From NCBI GenBank assembly GCA_947499595.1, contig CANMOY010000002.1, forward strand, positions 186,001 through 250,000: a stretch of 64,000 bases of DNA, written 5' to 3'. Position numbers and translations under genes: made by a program. How positions within the stretch are numbered: the first letter of the stretch is position 1; each line of letters opens with the position of its first letter. Positions 18,148 through 26,197 of the stretch are shown here, one piece after another. A model generated the notes under the pieces. That model was not told the DNA's origin. It saw only the letters and a program-made list of their open reading frames with translations, and did no database searches. This stretch comes from an uncultured Mesonia sp. (lineage in GTDB: Bacteria; Bacteroidota; Bacteroidia; Flavobacteriales; Flavobacteriaceae).

Positions 18148-18389
18148 GCCTTTTGATTTCTTTTACGGAAGTAAATAATTCCTATTCCTCCGGCTGTTAA
18201 AAGTAACAACCAAGTCTGGTTGTCTATGTTTAGACCAGGTGGTGGAGGTATTCCTTGAGGATTAGCTCTTGTGGCAGCATCATTTGGTGGTGGCGGTGAT
18301 TTTGTTGCTGCAGAGTATTGAAAAGCAGAACTATCTATTGCCCATAGTAAAATGGCTACAATGGCGATAAGTTTAAATATTCTTTTCAT
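18144..18389 (-). CDS. Small secreted protein with PID-CTERM-like sorting signal
   Basis: This 81-residue protein is of a type common in flavobacteria. It has a signal peptide (MKRIFKLIAIVAILLWAIDSSAF), a short proline-rich middle with two PPPP runs, then GLNIDNQTW, one transmembrane helix (about 60-75) and the basic tail FRKRNQKA. The order Pro-rich, P-x-ID, helix, Arg/Lys tail matches C-terminal sorting domains of the PID-CTERM kind, thought to be handled by exosortase-like enzymes. Almost the whole mature protein is the sorting signal, so its role may be structural or regulatory. No exosortase gene is in this window. Confidence 0.7.
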   Translation of the reverse strand: MKRIFKLIAIVAILLWAIDSSAFQYSAATKSPPPPNDAATRANPQGIPPPPGLNIDNQTWLLLLTAGGIGIIYFRKRNQKA

Positions 18390-18509
18390 TCTACACTAGA
18401 TCTATAGGCGGTAAAATTAAACATTATTTGAACAAAATTCAGCAAAGAATGTTAAAATAAATCAAAAAAATCGATGAGAGGGAAATATTTTCGAGCTTAT
18501 AGAGAAAAG

Positions 18510-18583
18510 TGGACCCAGATGGGCTCGAACCATCGACCCCCTGATTATGAGTCAGGTGCTCTAACCAGCTGAGCTATGGGTCC
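18510..18583 (-). tRNA. tRNA with CAT anticodon (elongator tRNA-Met or tRNA-Ile2)
   Basis: This 74-nt cloverleaf has acceptor GGACCCA/TGGGTCC, D arm GCTC/GAGC, anticodon stem CCTGA/TCAGG with loop CTCATAA, a 5-nt variable loop, and T arm GATGG/CCATC with loop TTCGAGC. The anticodon is CAT. The first acceptor pair is a normal G-C, and the GGG:CCC anticodon stem of initiators is absent, so it is not tRNA-fMet. Elongator Met and lysidine-modified Ile cannot be told apart with certainty by eye. CCA is not encoded. Confidence 0.95.
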
Positions 18584-18597
18584 TGATTTTCGGTAGG

Positions 18598-18628
18598 CAA
18601 AACTAAATAATACTTATTTACTGTGCAA
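18598..18628 (-). promoter_or_regulatory. Putative promoter of the CAT-anticodon tRNA
   Basis: On the minus strand TAGTTTTG (18598-18605) is a -7 match. A TTG (18626-18628) lies 20 nt upstream, close to the usual 17-19 spacing. The box ends 14 nt before the tRNA 5' end. Confidence 0.5.
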
Positions 18629-18636
18629 CAAAAAAT

Positions 18637-19044
18637 CTATTTTTTTATTTCTTGGCATAATTCTACCAATACCCCGTTGGCTGATTTAGGATGCAGAAAA
18701 ACCACCATTTTATTATCGGCACCTCGTTTTGGGGTTTCGTTAAGCACCACAAATCCTTCTTTTTTTAGACGCTTTAATTCTTCATTTATATCCTCGACAG
18801 CGAAGGCAATATGGTGAATTCCCTCGCCTTTTTTGGCGATGAATTTAGCTATTGGGCTGTTTTCATTGGTTGCTGCCAACAGTTCTATTTTGCTTTCTCC
18901 TGTTTTAAAGAATGACGTAACCACACCTTCGCTAGCTACGCCCTCTTCTTTGTAGGGTTCTACTCCCAATAAAGCTTGATAGATTTTATTGGCTTCTTTT
19001 AAATCTTTGACGGCAATACCCAAATGTTCTATTTTTTGCATCAT
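18637..19044 (-). CDS. mce: Methylmalonyl-CoA epimerase (VOC fold)
   Basis: It interconverts (R)- and (S)-methylmalonyl-CoA in the propionate/succinate route. The protein is 135 residues from the ATG-ATG start: MMQKIEHLGIAVKDLKEANK opens the first VOC module and GIHHIAFAVEDI the second. The metal ligands are the His of EHLGI, the His of GIHHIAF and the Glu of VLVELCQ. The frame is open further upstream, but the extension (KSSLFKRNCIFVYK) is unlike the family. A TATTTTTG promoter box also lies inside that extension, so I take the later start. The gene is divergent from rbfA. Confidence 0.93.
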   Translation of the reverse strand: MMQKIEHLGIAVKDLKEANKIYQALLGVEPYKEEGVASEGVVTSFFKTGESKIELLAATNENSPIAKFIAKKGEGIHHIAFAVEDINEELKRLKKEGFVVLNETPKRGADNKMVVFLHPKSANGVLVELCQEIKK

Positions 19045-19064
19045 ATCTTTATTATTTTTGTACA

Positions 19065-19072
19065 CAAAAATA
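19065..19072 (-). promoter_or_regulatory. Putative -7 element of mce
   Basis: The minus strand reads TATTTTTG, 20 nt before the chosen mce start. It supports the shorter gene model. The -33 element is not clear. Confidence 0.4.
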
Positions 19073-19091
19073 CAATTCCTTTTAAATAAAC

Positions 19092-19099
19092 TACTTTTG
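19092..19099 (+). promoter_or_regulatory. Possible -7 element at the rbfA start
   Basis: TACTTTTG matches the -7 consensus but ends only 4 nt before the rbfA ATG. If it is real, transcription begins at or next to the start codon and the mRNA is leaderless. Confidence 0.3.
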
Positions 19100-19103
19100 C
19101 AGT

Positions 19104-19499
19104 ATGGAAGAAACAAATAGACAGAAGAAAATTGCGGGCGTATTGCAAGAAGACTTGGCTCGTATTTTACAGCAAGAATTAAAAAATGCTGGAATTACAC
19201 ATATTATTATATCGGTATCTAAAGTGCGGGTAACTACAGACTTATCTTTAGCTAAGGCTTATTTGAGTATATTCCCAACTAAAGATGCTGCCGGTTTGTT
19301 AGCCGAACTGAATCAGATTAAGCCAAAGATCAAACATCAAATGGCTCAGCTCACTAAAAATCAGTTGCGCAAGATGCCCGATTTGGCTTTTTATTTAGAT
19401 GACTCGCTTGATTATATTGAAAATATAGATAAAGCAGTGAACGAAAAAGAAAACCCTATTGAAAATAGAGATTTATTAGATCGTCGTAAAAAGTCATAA
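19104..19499 (+). CDS. rbfA: Ribosome-binding factor A
   Basis: This 131-residue KH-fold protein helps mature the 16S rRNA 5' end in the 30S subunit. It starts METNRQKKIAGVLQEDLARI in the form MEETNRQKKIAG. The family pattern SKVRVTTDLSLAKAYLSIFP forms the KH strand-helix core, and MAQLTKNQLRKMPDLAFYLD is the variant of the usual RxxLxxRxxPxLxFxxD ending. The stop codon directly abuts the ATG of the following permease gene (TAAATG), so the two are co-transcribed. Confidence 0.95.
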   Translation: MEETNRQKKIAGVLQEDLARILQQELKNAGITHIIISVSKVRVTTDLSLAKAYLSIFPTKDAAGLLAELNQIKPKIKHQMAQLTKNQLRKMPDLAFYLDDSLDYIENIDKAVNEKENPIENRDLLDRRKKS

Positions 19500-20699
19500 A
19501 TGGGGTTTTCCTTATACATCGCAAAGCGCTATTTAGGAACAAGAAGTAAGACCAATGCTATAAATATTATAACCGGTATTGCAGCATTGGGCGTTTTTGC
19601 TGGTGCAGCGGCTTTGTTTATTGTATTATCTGGTTTTGCGGGACTCAAAGCCTTTAGTTTATCTTTTACCAATGAGTTTGACCCGGATCTCAAGGTGATT
19701 CCGTATGAGGGAAAAACAATAAGGCTTCAGTCATCTCAAATTAATAAACTTCAAAATATACAGGGTATTAGCAAGTACACCCAGGTAGTTGAAGAAAAGG
19801 TGTTGCTGCAGTTTAACAACAAACATTTACCGGCTTTTATTAAAGGGGTAGATAAGAATTACTTAAACGTAAATGCCGTAGACAGCAGTTTGATAGGAGG
19901 AACTTGGTTGCACCCTAATGAAAATCAAGTGGTAATTGGTAGTGGCATATCCCGTAAATTGGCTTTGGGTTTTGCGGGTTATGGCGATGTATTAAAGCTG
20001 ATGGTTCCCAAGCCTGGAGTGGGGCAACTTAGTAGTGCGCAAGAAGCTTTTGAAAGTGTTAGTACCTTGGTAATTGGGATATATAGTATAAATGAAGATT
20101 TAAACCATAAATATGTTTTTGCGCCAAAAGCTTTGGCTCAAGAATTATTGGGCTATGAGCCGAATGAAATTAGCGGTATCGAATTAAATTTGCAACCCGG
20201 CACCGATGAAGAAGGGGTAAAAGAACAGCTTTATGAATTATTCGATTACCCCGTAAAAATTAAAAACCGAATTGAGCTTAATGATAAGTTGTATAAAATG
20301 CTGAACACAGAAAATTTGGCGGTTTATATGATTTTTACCTTGGTGCTCATCATCGCTCTATTTAACGTTGGTGGTGCCATTGTCATGTCTATTCTAGATA
20401 AACGCCAAAACATCAATACGCTCTATGCTTTGGGCGCCTCATCTAATAAAATTAAGCGCATTTTTTTGTTACAAGGTAGTTTACTTACCTTTTTTGGAGG
20501 AATATTGGGTTTATTTTTAGGCTACCTCATTATTGTTTTACAGCAGCAATTTCATTTGATTATGATTACGCCTACCTTAGCTTATCCAGTTGAGATTGAG
20601 TGGCAAAACTTGGTCTTGGTTTTGGTAACCATTATGGTTTTAGGAGTTACCGCTTCTTATATTGGCGCCACCCGAATAGGTAAAATTATCAACGGCTAA
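19500..20699 (+). CDS. FtsX/LolC/LolE-type ABC transporter permease
   Basis: This 399-residue inner-membrane protein has the MacB/FtsX layout. An N-terminal helix (about 22-45) comes first, then a large periplasmic core domain (about 46-270), then three C-terminal helices (about 272-300, 322-348, 372-395). The N-terminus FSLYIAKRYLGTRSKTNAIN is typical of LolC/LolE lipoprotein-releasing permeases. No ATPase gene is adjacent, so the nucleotide-binding partner must be elsewhere. Translation starts immediately after the rbfA stop, a pairing I know from other flavobacteria. Lipoprotein release is the likely role, but substrate specificity is not visible. Confidence 0.85.
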   Translation: MGFSLYIAKRYLGTRSKTNAINIITGIAALGVFAGAAALFIVLSGFAGLKAFSLSFTNEFDPDLKVIPYEGKTIRLQSSQINKLQNIQGISKYTQVVEEKVLLQFNNKHLPAFIKGVDKNYLNVNAVDSSLIGGTWLHPNENQVVIGSGISRKLALGFAGYGDVLKLMVPKPGVGQLSSAQEAFESVSTLVIGIYSINEDLNHKYVFAPKALAQELLGYEPNEISGIELNLQPGTDEEGVKEQLYELFDYPVKIKNRIELNDKLYKMLNTENLAVYMIFTLVLIIALFNVGGAIVMSILDKRQNINTLYALGASSNKIKRIFLLQGSLLTFFGGILGLFLGYLIIVLQQQFHLIMITPTLAYPVEIEWQNLVLVLVTIMVLGVTASYIGATRIGKIING

Positions 20700-21684
20700 A
20701 TTGAAAATCTCCAAATTCGGCTTCGGCTAAATCAAATGCTTTAAAAACATCTACCGCCTCATCACTGGTGACCATACGCGTACGGTGTTCTTTAAAATGA
20801 GGAATGCCTTTAAAATAATTGGTGTAATGCCTACGGGTTTCAAAAACACCTAAACGATCTCCTTTCCAATCTATAGCCATTTGCAAATGCCTGCGGGCAG
20901 CATTAAGACGCTCTTGCATGGTGGGTGGAGCTAGATGCTCTCCTGTTTTAAAAAAATGCTTTACTTCTCTAAAAAACCAAGGATACCCAATGCTAGCTCT
21001 TCCAATCATAGCTCCGTCTAAGCCAAATTCATCTCGCATTTTCACCGCTTTCTCTGGGGTGTCTACATCGCCGTTTCCAAATACAGGAATGTGCATACGC
21101 GGATTGTTTTTTACTTCGGCAATGGGGCGCCAGTCGGCTTCTCCTTTGTACATTTGAGCGCGTGTTCTGCCATGAATAGAGATGGCTTTGCAACCCACGT
21201 CTTGTAAACGCTCGGCTACTTCTACAATTTTAATTGAGTCATGATCCCAGCCCAATCGGGTTTTTACTGTTATGGGTAAATTGGTATGCTTTACCATTGC
21301 CTCGGTTAAGGAAACCATAAGGTCGATATCTTTTAAAATGCCGGCGCCGGCTCCTTTTGAGACTACTTTCTTTACCGGGCAACCAAAATTAATATCGATA
21401 ATATCTGGACCAGATTTTTCTACAATCTCTACAGATTCTAGCATCGATTCTAAATTGGCGCCAAAAATTTGAATACCTACAGGGCGCTCCTTTTCATAAA
21501 TATCTAATTTCATGACGCTTTTGGCGGCGTCACGTATCAAACCTTCAGACGAGATAAACTCGGTGTACACTACATCTGCTCCTTGCTCTTTGCACAGGGC
21601 TCTAAAGGGTGGGTCGCTCACATCTTCCATTGGTGCTAACAACAACGGAAATTCTCCTACATCTATATCGCCTATTTTTGCCAA
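20689..21684 (-). CDS. dusB: tRNA-dihydrouridine synthase B
   Basis: This FMN-dependent enzyme reduces uridines in the tRNA D loop. The 331 residues form a TIM barrel plus helical tail. Motifs: LAPMEDVSDPPFR at the start, INFGCPVKKVVSKGAG with the catalytic cysteine, TVKTRLGWD, the phosphate-binding end VFGNGDVDTPEKA and GAMIGRASIGYPWFF. The stop overlaps the end of the convergent permease gene by 11 bp. A -7-like TAATTTTG lies 26 nt upstream of the start. Confidence 0.96.
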   Translation of the reverse strand: MAKIGDIDVGEFPLLLAPMEDVSDPPFRALCKEQGADVVYTEFISSEGLIRDAAKSVMKLDIYEKERPVGIQIFGANLESMLESVEIVEKSGPDIIDINFGCPVKKVVSKGAGAGILKDIDLMVSLTEAMVKHTNLPITVKTRLGWDHDSIKIVEVAERLQDVGCKAISIHGRTRAQMYKGEADWRPIAEVKNNPRMHIPVFGNGDVDTPEKAVKMRDEFGLDGAMIGRASIGYPWFFREVKHFFKTGEHLAPPTMQERLNAARRHLQMAIDWKGDRLGVFETRRHYTNYFKGIPHFKEHRTRMVTSDEAVDVFKAFDLAEAEFGDFQFSR

Positions 21685-21710
21685 AATTGAATTTTAATAC
21701 GTTTGTGCTG

Positions 21711-21718
21711 CAAAATTA
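21711..21718 (-). promoter_or_regulatory. Putative -7 element of dusB
   Basis: The minus strand reads TAATTTTG, 26 nt before the dusB start codon; a TTG occurs only 12 nt further upstream, which is too close. Single-element evidence. Confidence 0.35.
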
Positions 21719-21768
21719 AGAAATAAGTAGCAATTGTAGGATGCTGTGCTGGTGTAGAATTTTTTAAT

Positions 21769-21858
21769 GCAAAAGGGATAGCAATGAAAATACTTTTTTT
21801 GCTTTGATAAATGGCAAAAAAAGATTGTAATGTATAGCCCGGGCCGTAGGCTTTGCCC
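21769..21858 (-). other. Structured intergenic element, copy B
   Basis: This stretch begins 6 nt after the stop of the receptor remnant. On the minus strand it reads GGGCAAAGCC, then CGGGCTATAC, a 10-bp hairpin with arms CTTTTTTTGC and GCAAAAAAAG (21814-21823 and 21793-21802), then CTATCCCTTTTGC. The same order of blocks occurs in the element after pyk (39282-39390). Its local GC-rich core contrasts with the AT-rich flanks. I see no support for a protein here, although a short frame crosses it. I recall similar elements in flavobacterial intergenic regions, but that cannot be verified here. Confidence 0.55.
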
Positions 21859-21864
21859 AAAATA

Positions 21865-22461
21865 TTAAAGTTTATAAGTTAGTTTAAATAATGCTGTTCT
21901 GGGCTGCACATAAATATTTCTGTCAGTTACCAGAAACTGGTTAAAAGTGTTTTCTCTTTTATACTGGACATCAAAGATATTGTCTACCGCTAGCTCAAAA
22001 CCCCACGGGTTGTCTTCTTTGTTGTAGTAAAGGGATAGATTTCCTAGGTTAAACCGATTGATTTGACGGGAATTTTTATTCTCGTAATAACTATAGGTAT
22101 AATTAGCTTTAAAAATAAAATCGTTTAAAAAATCCCATTCTAAATAGGCAAACGGATTGATTTGGGTAAAGCTATTTTTAAAAGTATTGGATGCAAAATT
22201 ACTAAAACGCTGTTCCCACCCTAGAGTTAAATTGGGCCATTTTTTATAACGAGTAGAAGCTTCAAAAGTGTATTGGTAATTTTGAGACTGGTAATCGTTT
22301 GTATTATCGTTTATAATTCTTGAATAGTTTGATAGGCTAATGTTGGCACGTAGTCTAAAGCTGTATTTAGGTATTTTTTTGTTTATTGCCCCGTTAAGCG
22401 TATAGGTATTTTCTGGTAAACTGGTGTAAATAGTAGTGCTTACTTGATCTATACTTTCTAA
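21865..22461 (-). pseudogene. C-terminal remnant of a TonB-dependent-type outer-membrane receptor
   Basis: An open frame of about 199 codons without an initiation region encodes typical alternating beta-barrel strands (for example FEASTRYKKWPNLTLGWEQ and RFNLGNLSLYYNKEDNPWG). It ends in a barrel-like C-terminus (TALFKLTYKL). In content and layout it parallels the last ~190 residues of the complete receptor encoded immediately upstream. An in-frame stop at 22462-22464 closes it on the N-terminal side, only 13 nt after the stop of that receptor. The plug and most of the barrel are missing. I read it as a tandem paralogue decapitated by deletion. Confidence 0.75.
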
Positions 22462-22476
22462 TTATGTGCTGTTTTT

Positions 22477-25131
22477 TTAAAACCTATAATTCACTTTTAA
22501 AAGTAAAAACCTAGGCAAGAGTCTATATTCTGTAGTAGAAGAGCCAATATCGCTTACCGAGTAACTTCTAAACGTTTTTGTATTAAATAAGTTATTTCCT
22601 GATATTCCTAGGCTTAGCTTATTCTTAATTAATTTATAGCGTGCATTAAAATCTAAAAAATAATAGGTGTTATTGGTTGTTAGGTTGCCAAAATAATAAC
22701 GTTCTGATTGAAGTTGAATGTTGAATTTGGTACTGAAAACAAATGATAAGTTTAAAAAACTCATATTGTCTGTGAAAGAGTTGGCAATGGTTGTTCTTAT
22801 AGCTGTGGTAGTCCATTTTGTTCCTATATGATAGTTGAAAATTCCGTCATATCCAGAGCGTAACGCGATACCATAGTTGTAATTTTTTGAGACTACTTCT
22901 CGAAGATTTGAATTGTTTACTACATTTTTAAAATCGCTTTTAGAATAGCTTATATCTAATTTTATATTGGAAGAGATTAAATTTAAATAATAATCTAAAG
23001 ATGAGTTTACATTAAAATATTCGCGACCTTTTATTAATATTTTTTCGGATTGAGTAAAATTTTGATTGATTAAAGTGTTTGAGGATAAAAAATTATGATT
23101 TTTGATGTACACCAAATGAGAATGAGCAAAAAACTTGTCGGTCCAATTGCCTAATTGATAATTTAAATTAAATCGAGATGCATCAAGTTGATTAAAATTA
23201 CTGCTGCCACTTTCAAACGAACGAAATCCTGTTAAAACGAAATTGCTGTATACGTCTAGAATTTTTGCATTGGTAGTATTATAACTGTAGGCAGTAGCAA
23301 CCTTATTTTTATCGTTTATTTTCCAATCTAACCCAATGCTCGGGTTTATAAAGAAGGGGTTTTGTGTTGAGGAAAATTGTTTGTTTTCTAATTTATTAAA
23401 GAGTTGATGTGTTGCAAATTTTCCGGTTACACCAATATCATTATACTCTAGACGATATTTACCTTTAAAATATAAATCATTAACCAAATAGGTTAAATCA
23501 TTTTGATAAGCTTTAGGTTGCGCTACTACATCATTATCTTTTAATAGAGAGAAGGTACTTCTTAACACATCTTTTCTGTACTCGTTACCTAATTGAATAA
23601 CTAACAAGTCATTGCTTTTTTTGCGGTTTAAAAAATTAAGATTTATTCCTGCAAATTGCATTTGATTTTCGCTGCTTTGCGCAACACTACTAGCATCTCT
23701 ATTTTCGGGAAATAGATCTTGATAAAAGAAACGGTTTATACTATAATTTTGAGGTGCTTTTTCGTCTATAAAACGGCCTGTAAGTACTATTGCTTTTTTA
23801 TTCTTAAGTTGTTGGGTGTAGCTTATTTTTTGATCAAAAAGCGTTTTAGAATGCTTTAAATCTTGAATAGTTGAAGTAGCGTTGAATTGCAAATTAGAAC
23901 CATCGTTAAAACGGGCATTATTATATTTGGTAGTAGCTTCTAATAAAGAGGTTTTTGAGCTATTATAAATTAGTTCTAACTTAGCAAAGGCTATTGATTT
24001 TTGATTTTTTAATTTATAATTCTCTATATTAGTAAAGCTTGTTCCTTCAGTTTCAATAACATTTACATTGTTTTTAAAAAAATCTAATTCGTCCCAATTA
24101 AAAAAGCCTAAGGTTTTAACTTTTAGCTTTTTAGTAGGATTAAAGATTGCATTTAAAGAAGCTAATTCTGCATTATTGATATTGGTTCGATTTTGATTAA
24201 AATTCGCAGTGCTTGGCGATAAATTTAAGAGCTGCTTAGCCTCTTGGTTGTTACCGATTTTGGTAGCGTCACTATTCCCAGTTGGGCTTATTAATTGTTG
24301 TAAATCTCCTGTGCTATCGTAACCGATATTATTCAAATTGGTTAAAAAATAAAATTTATTCTTTTTACCAAAGTTCATCAGGTTACCTCTAAATTCATAA
24401 AAATTATTATTTCCTAAACCGGCTTCAAGGTTGCCAAACCAAACGCGTTTATATTTATCGGCTACCTTTAAATTTAAAGCAACTTTTTTACTCTCTTCAA
24501 TACCCTTTAAGAGGCTATTATTCGAAAAATTTTTTAAGATTTCAATCTCCTCGATGGTGTAAGCGGGCATATTTTTAGACAATACTTTATAGCCTTTCTT
24601 AAAAAAATCATCCCCATCAATCATTAACTTTTCAATTTCTTGATTACCTACCTTTATTGTTCCTTCATTATCAATTTGTAGGCCTGGAATATTTTTAAGT
24701 AAATCTTCGACCGTTTCTTCTGTTCCTACTTTAAAAAACTTTGATTTAAACACGATAGTATCATTATTTACTTTTATAGCTTTTTCGGCTTGAATAACCA
24801 CTTCATCTAATCGCATAGACTTTTCTACAAGTAAGACGTTGGTATTCAATTCCGTTTGCTCCTTTGTAATTGTAATTGGTATAATTTTTTTCTCAAAACC
24901 TAATGCAGTAAAAACTAAATTGAACTTACCAATTTTGTCTATTGTAAGCTTGTACTTATTATTATGATCTGTAAAGGTATACGCGATGATCGACTCATTT
25001 AGGCTGTCTTTTACTTTTACGGTTACAGGAGTTTCTAAAGTTGATTTACTCGATATTGTACCAACTAATTTTATCTGCGCAGATGATATTGTAGAAATTA
25101 AAAGGAGTAAAGTAAACGCTATTTTTCCCAT
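22477..25131 (-). CDS. Outer-membrane beta-barrel receptor with CarboxypepD-regulatory and plug domains
   Basis: This 884-residue TonB-dependent-receptor-like protein has a signal peptide cleaved near SSA-Q (residue 18). A carboxypeptidase-regulatory-like Ig domain follows (about 20-105, ending LNTNVLLVEKSMRLDEVVIQ), then a plug-like domain (about 125-215, GTEETVEDLLKNIPGLQID) and a long beta-barrel ending in LLKVNYRF, the terminal aromatic expected for BAM insertion. Its start overlaps the end of the GLPGLI gene by 13 bp, so the two are translationally coupled. GLPGLI-receptor pairs are widespread in Bacteroidota but their cargo is unknown. No SusD-like partner is present, so polysaccharide uptake is not indicated. 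Confidence 0.88.
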   Translation of the reverse strand: MGKIAFTLLLLISTISSAQIKLVGTISSKSTLETPVTVKVKDSLNESIIAYTFTDHNNKYKLTIDKIGKFNLVFTALGFEKKIIPITITKEQTELNTNVLLVEKSMRLDEVVIQAEKAIKVNNDTIVFKSKFFKVGTEETVEDLLKNIPGLQIDNEGTIKVGNQEIEKLMIDGDDFFKKGYKVLSKNMPAYTIEEIEILKNFSNNSLLKGIEESKKVALNLKVADKYKRVWFGNLEAGLGNNNFYEFRGNLMNFGKKNKFYFLTNLNNIGYDSTGDLQQLISPTGNSDATKIGNNQEAKQLLNLSPSTANFNQNRTNINNAELASLNAIFNPTKKLKVKTLGFFNWDELDFFKNNVNVIETEGTSFTNIENYKLKNQKSIAFAKLELIYNSSKTSLLEATTKYNNARFNDGSNLQFNATSTIQDLKHSKTLFDQKISYTQQLKNKKAIVLTGRFIDEKAPQNYSINRFFYQDLFPENRDASSVAQSSENQMQFAGINLNFLNRKKSNDLLVIQLGNEYRKDVLRSTFSLLKDNDVVAQPKAYQNDLTYLVNDLYFKGKYRLEYNDIGVTGKFATHQLFNKLENKQFSSTQNPFFINPSIGLDWKINDKNKVATAYSYNTTNAKILDVYSNFVLTGFRSFESGSSNFNQLDASRFNLNYQLGNWTDKFFAHSHLVYIKNHNFLSSNTLINQNFTQSEKILIKGREYFNVNSSLDYYLNLISSNIKLDISYSKSDFKNVVNNSNLREVVSKNYNYGIALRSGYDGIFNYHIGTKWTTTAIRTTIANSFTDNMSFLNLSFVFSTKFNIQLQSERYYFGNLTTNNTYYFLDFNARYKLIKNKLSLGISGNNLFNTKTFRSYSVSDIGSSTTEYRLLPRFLLLKVNYRF

Positions 25132-25886
25132 TCATAAACCAATTCAATTCCTAGTCGTCTAATTTTTGTAGATTCAACAGCCGTGTCTTTTGGGGCTCTA
25201 GCGTCTAGAACCTTCACTTCGCTCAAATGTTTTTCATCAATAATTCCTACGTATTCTTTTAAAGAGATAGCTTTATCATTAAAATTATTAGGCAATTGCA
25301 AATCTATTTTTGCGTTAAACGGCAATACTATTTTTTTTACCTGCCAAGAATAAGTGAGTGTTCCAGAAGTACTTTGAATAAACAATATAAGGCCAGGTAA
25401 AGCTTTAAATTTCCAAGGTCCCGCTGGTATGGGTATTTCTTCTGTAAAATAAGCTATATAGTCTCTTCCTCTAAAATTGAGTGTTGCCTTGGTGCAAAGA
25501 TAGTCACCAATTTTTAGGGTGTCTTTAGGGTGAATCTTCCAATCTAAATCACCTAAAGAATCTTTAACAAAATAGGTTTTTTTCTTAGAAGGCATGATAA
25601 TGCTATAGGTATTGTTCTTTAAATTTCCGTAAATGGATTTTTTCTTTAAACTGATTTTTTTTTGACCTATTAAATAATTGCCGTCTTCATCTTGGGCAAC
25701 ATTATCTTCGTTTGTTAAATTCAATTCATCATTTGTATAAAGAGTCGTGTTGTTTTTTACAACTAAAGTTTCATCATTATTATAATAGTCGTTTTTAAAA
25801 TGATATTCAACCAGTAGTTGATTAGCATTTTGGGCATAAGTATTAACGAATAGAAAAATGCTAATAATTTGTAAGATTTGCTTCAT
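25119..25886 (-). CDS. GLPGLI family secreted protein
   Basis: This 256-residue exported protein has a signal peptide cleaved near TYA-Q (residue 18). It carries the family signature in the form GPWKFKALPGLILFIQ, with Ala in place of the first Gly. Features typical of the family are the LDWKIHPKDTLKIGDYLCTKA block and AYFTEEIPIPAGP just before the signature. I chose the inner ATG because it starts the signal peptide directly; an upstream ATG would add MRSLHLKI. It overlaps the downstream receptor gene by 13 bp and follows a small secreted-protein gene by 56 nt. The molecular function of GLPGLI proteins is unknown. Confidence 0.88.
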   Translation of the reverse strand: MKQILQIISIFLFVNTYAQNANQLLVEYHFKNDYYNNDETLVVKNNTTLYTNDELNLTNEDNVAQDEDGNYLIGQKKISLKKKSIYGNLKNNTYSIIMPSKKKTYFVKDSLGDLDWKIHPKDTLKIGDYLCTKATLNFRGRDYIAYFTEEIPIPAGPWKFKALPGLILFIQSTSGTLTYSWQVKKIVLPFNAKIDLQLPNNFNDKAISLKEYVGIIDEKHLSEVKVLDARAPKDTAVESTKIRRLGIELVYEWEK

Positions 25887-25901
25887 AATTTTTAAATGCA
25901 A

Positions 25902-25925
25902 GCTACGCATTCAAAAATGCGTAGC
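25902..25925 (-). terminator. Intergenic hairpin between the small secreted gene and the GLPGLI gene
   Basis: GCTACGCATT pairs perfectly with AATGCGTAGC around CAAA. There is no proper T-run on either side, so it may be an attenuator or mRNA-stabilising hairpin that lowers expression of the downstream pair relative to the first gene, rather than a full terminator. Confidence 0.5.
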
Positions 25926-25942
25926 ATTTAATAAAACTTATT

Positions 25943-26197
25943 TTAGGGCGCTTCATTTAAAAAAGCGGCATGTACTTTGGCTATTTCTCTGCAATGCGAC
26001 TCACTAAAAGCAAAAGTAGTGTACTTTGTTGTGGTTTCTGTAATTCTACCATCTTCATGAATAGTTATTTGCGTAATATAATAAGTGCAAGTGCCATAGC
26101 TTTCTTGCAAATTATGGTTTTTTGAATTATTAGCACTATCTGCAAAGGCAAAATTTGCTGCAAAAATCAAGCAAAAAAAGAATAATAATTTTTTCAT
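25943..26197 (-). CDS. Small secreted protein of unknown function
   Basis: This 84-residue protein has a clear signal peptide (MKKLLFFFCLIFAANFAFA, cleaved before Asp20). The mature part is about 65 residues with two cysteines (Cys37, Cys69) that could form a disulfide, a Thr-rich central stretch (ITQITIHEDGRITETTTKY) and a helical end. I do not recognise the family. It is the first gene of a likely three-gene unit with the GLPGLI protein and the receptor, separated by a hairpin. Its leader resembles that of another small secreted protein at 46.8-47.4 kb. It could be a substrate or signal handled by the receptor, but nothing proves this. Confidence 0.7.
   Translation of the reverse strand: MKKLLFFFCLIFAANFAFADSANNSKNHNLQESYGTCTYYITQITIHEDGRITETTTKYTTFAFSESHCREIAKVHAAFLNEAP

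Noticed and set aside
18510-18583. Considered as initiator tRNA-fMet
   Set aside because: It has a normal first acceptor pair and lacks the three G-C pairs in the anticodon stem.
19041-19116. 25-residue N-terminal extension of methylmalonyl-CoA epimerase
   Set aside because: It overlaps the divergent rbfA start, contains the promoter-like box and is unlike known epimerase N-termini.
21672-21860. 62-codon minus-strand frame before dusB
   Set aside because: It lies wholly in structured element B and overlaps the start of dusB; the translation shows no family features.
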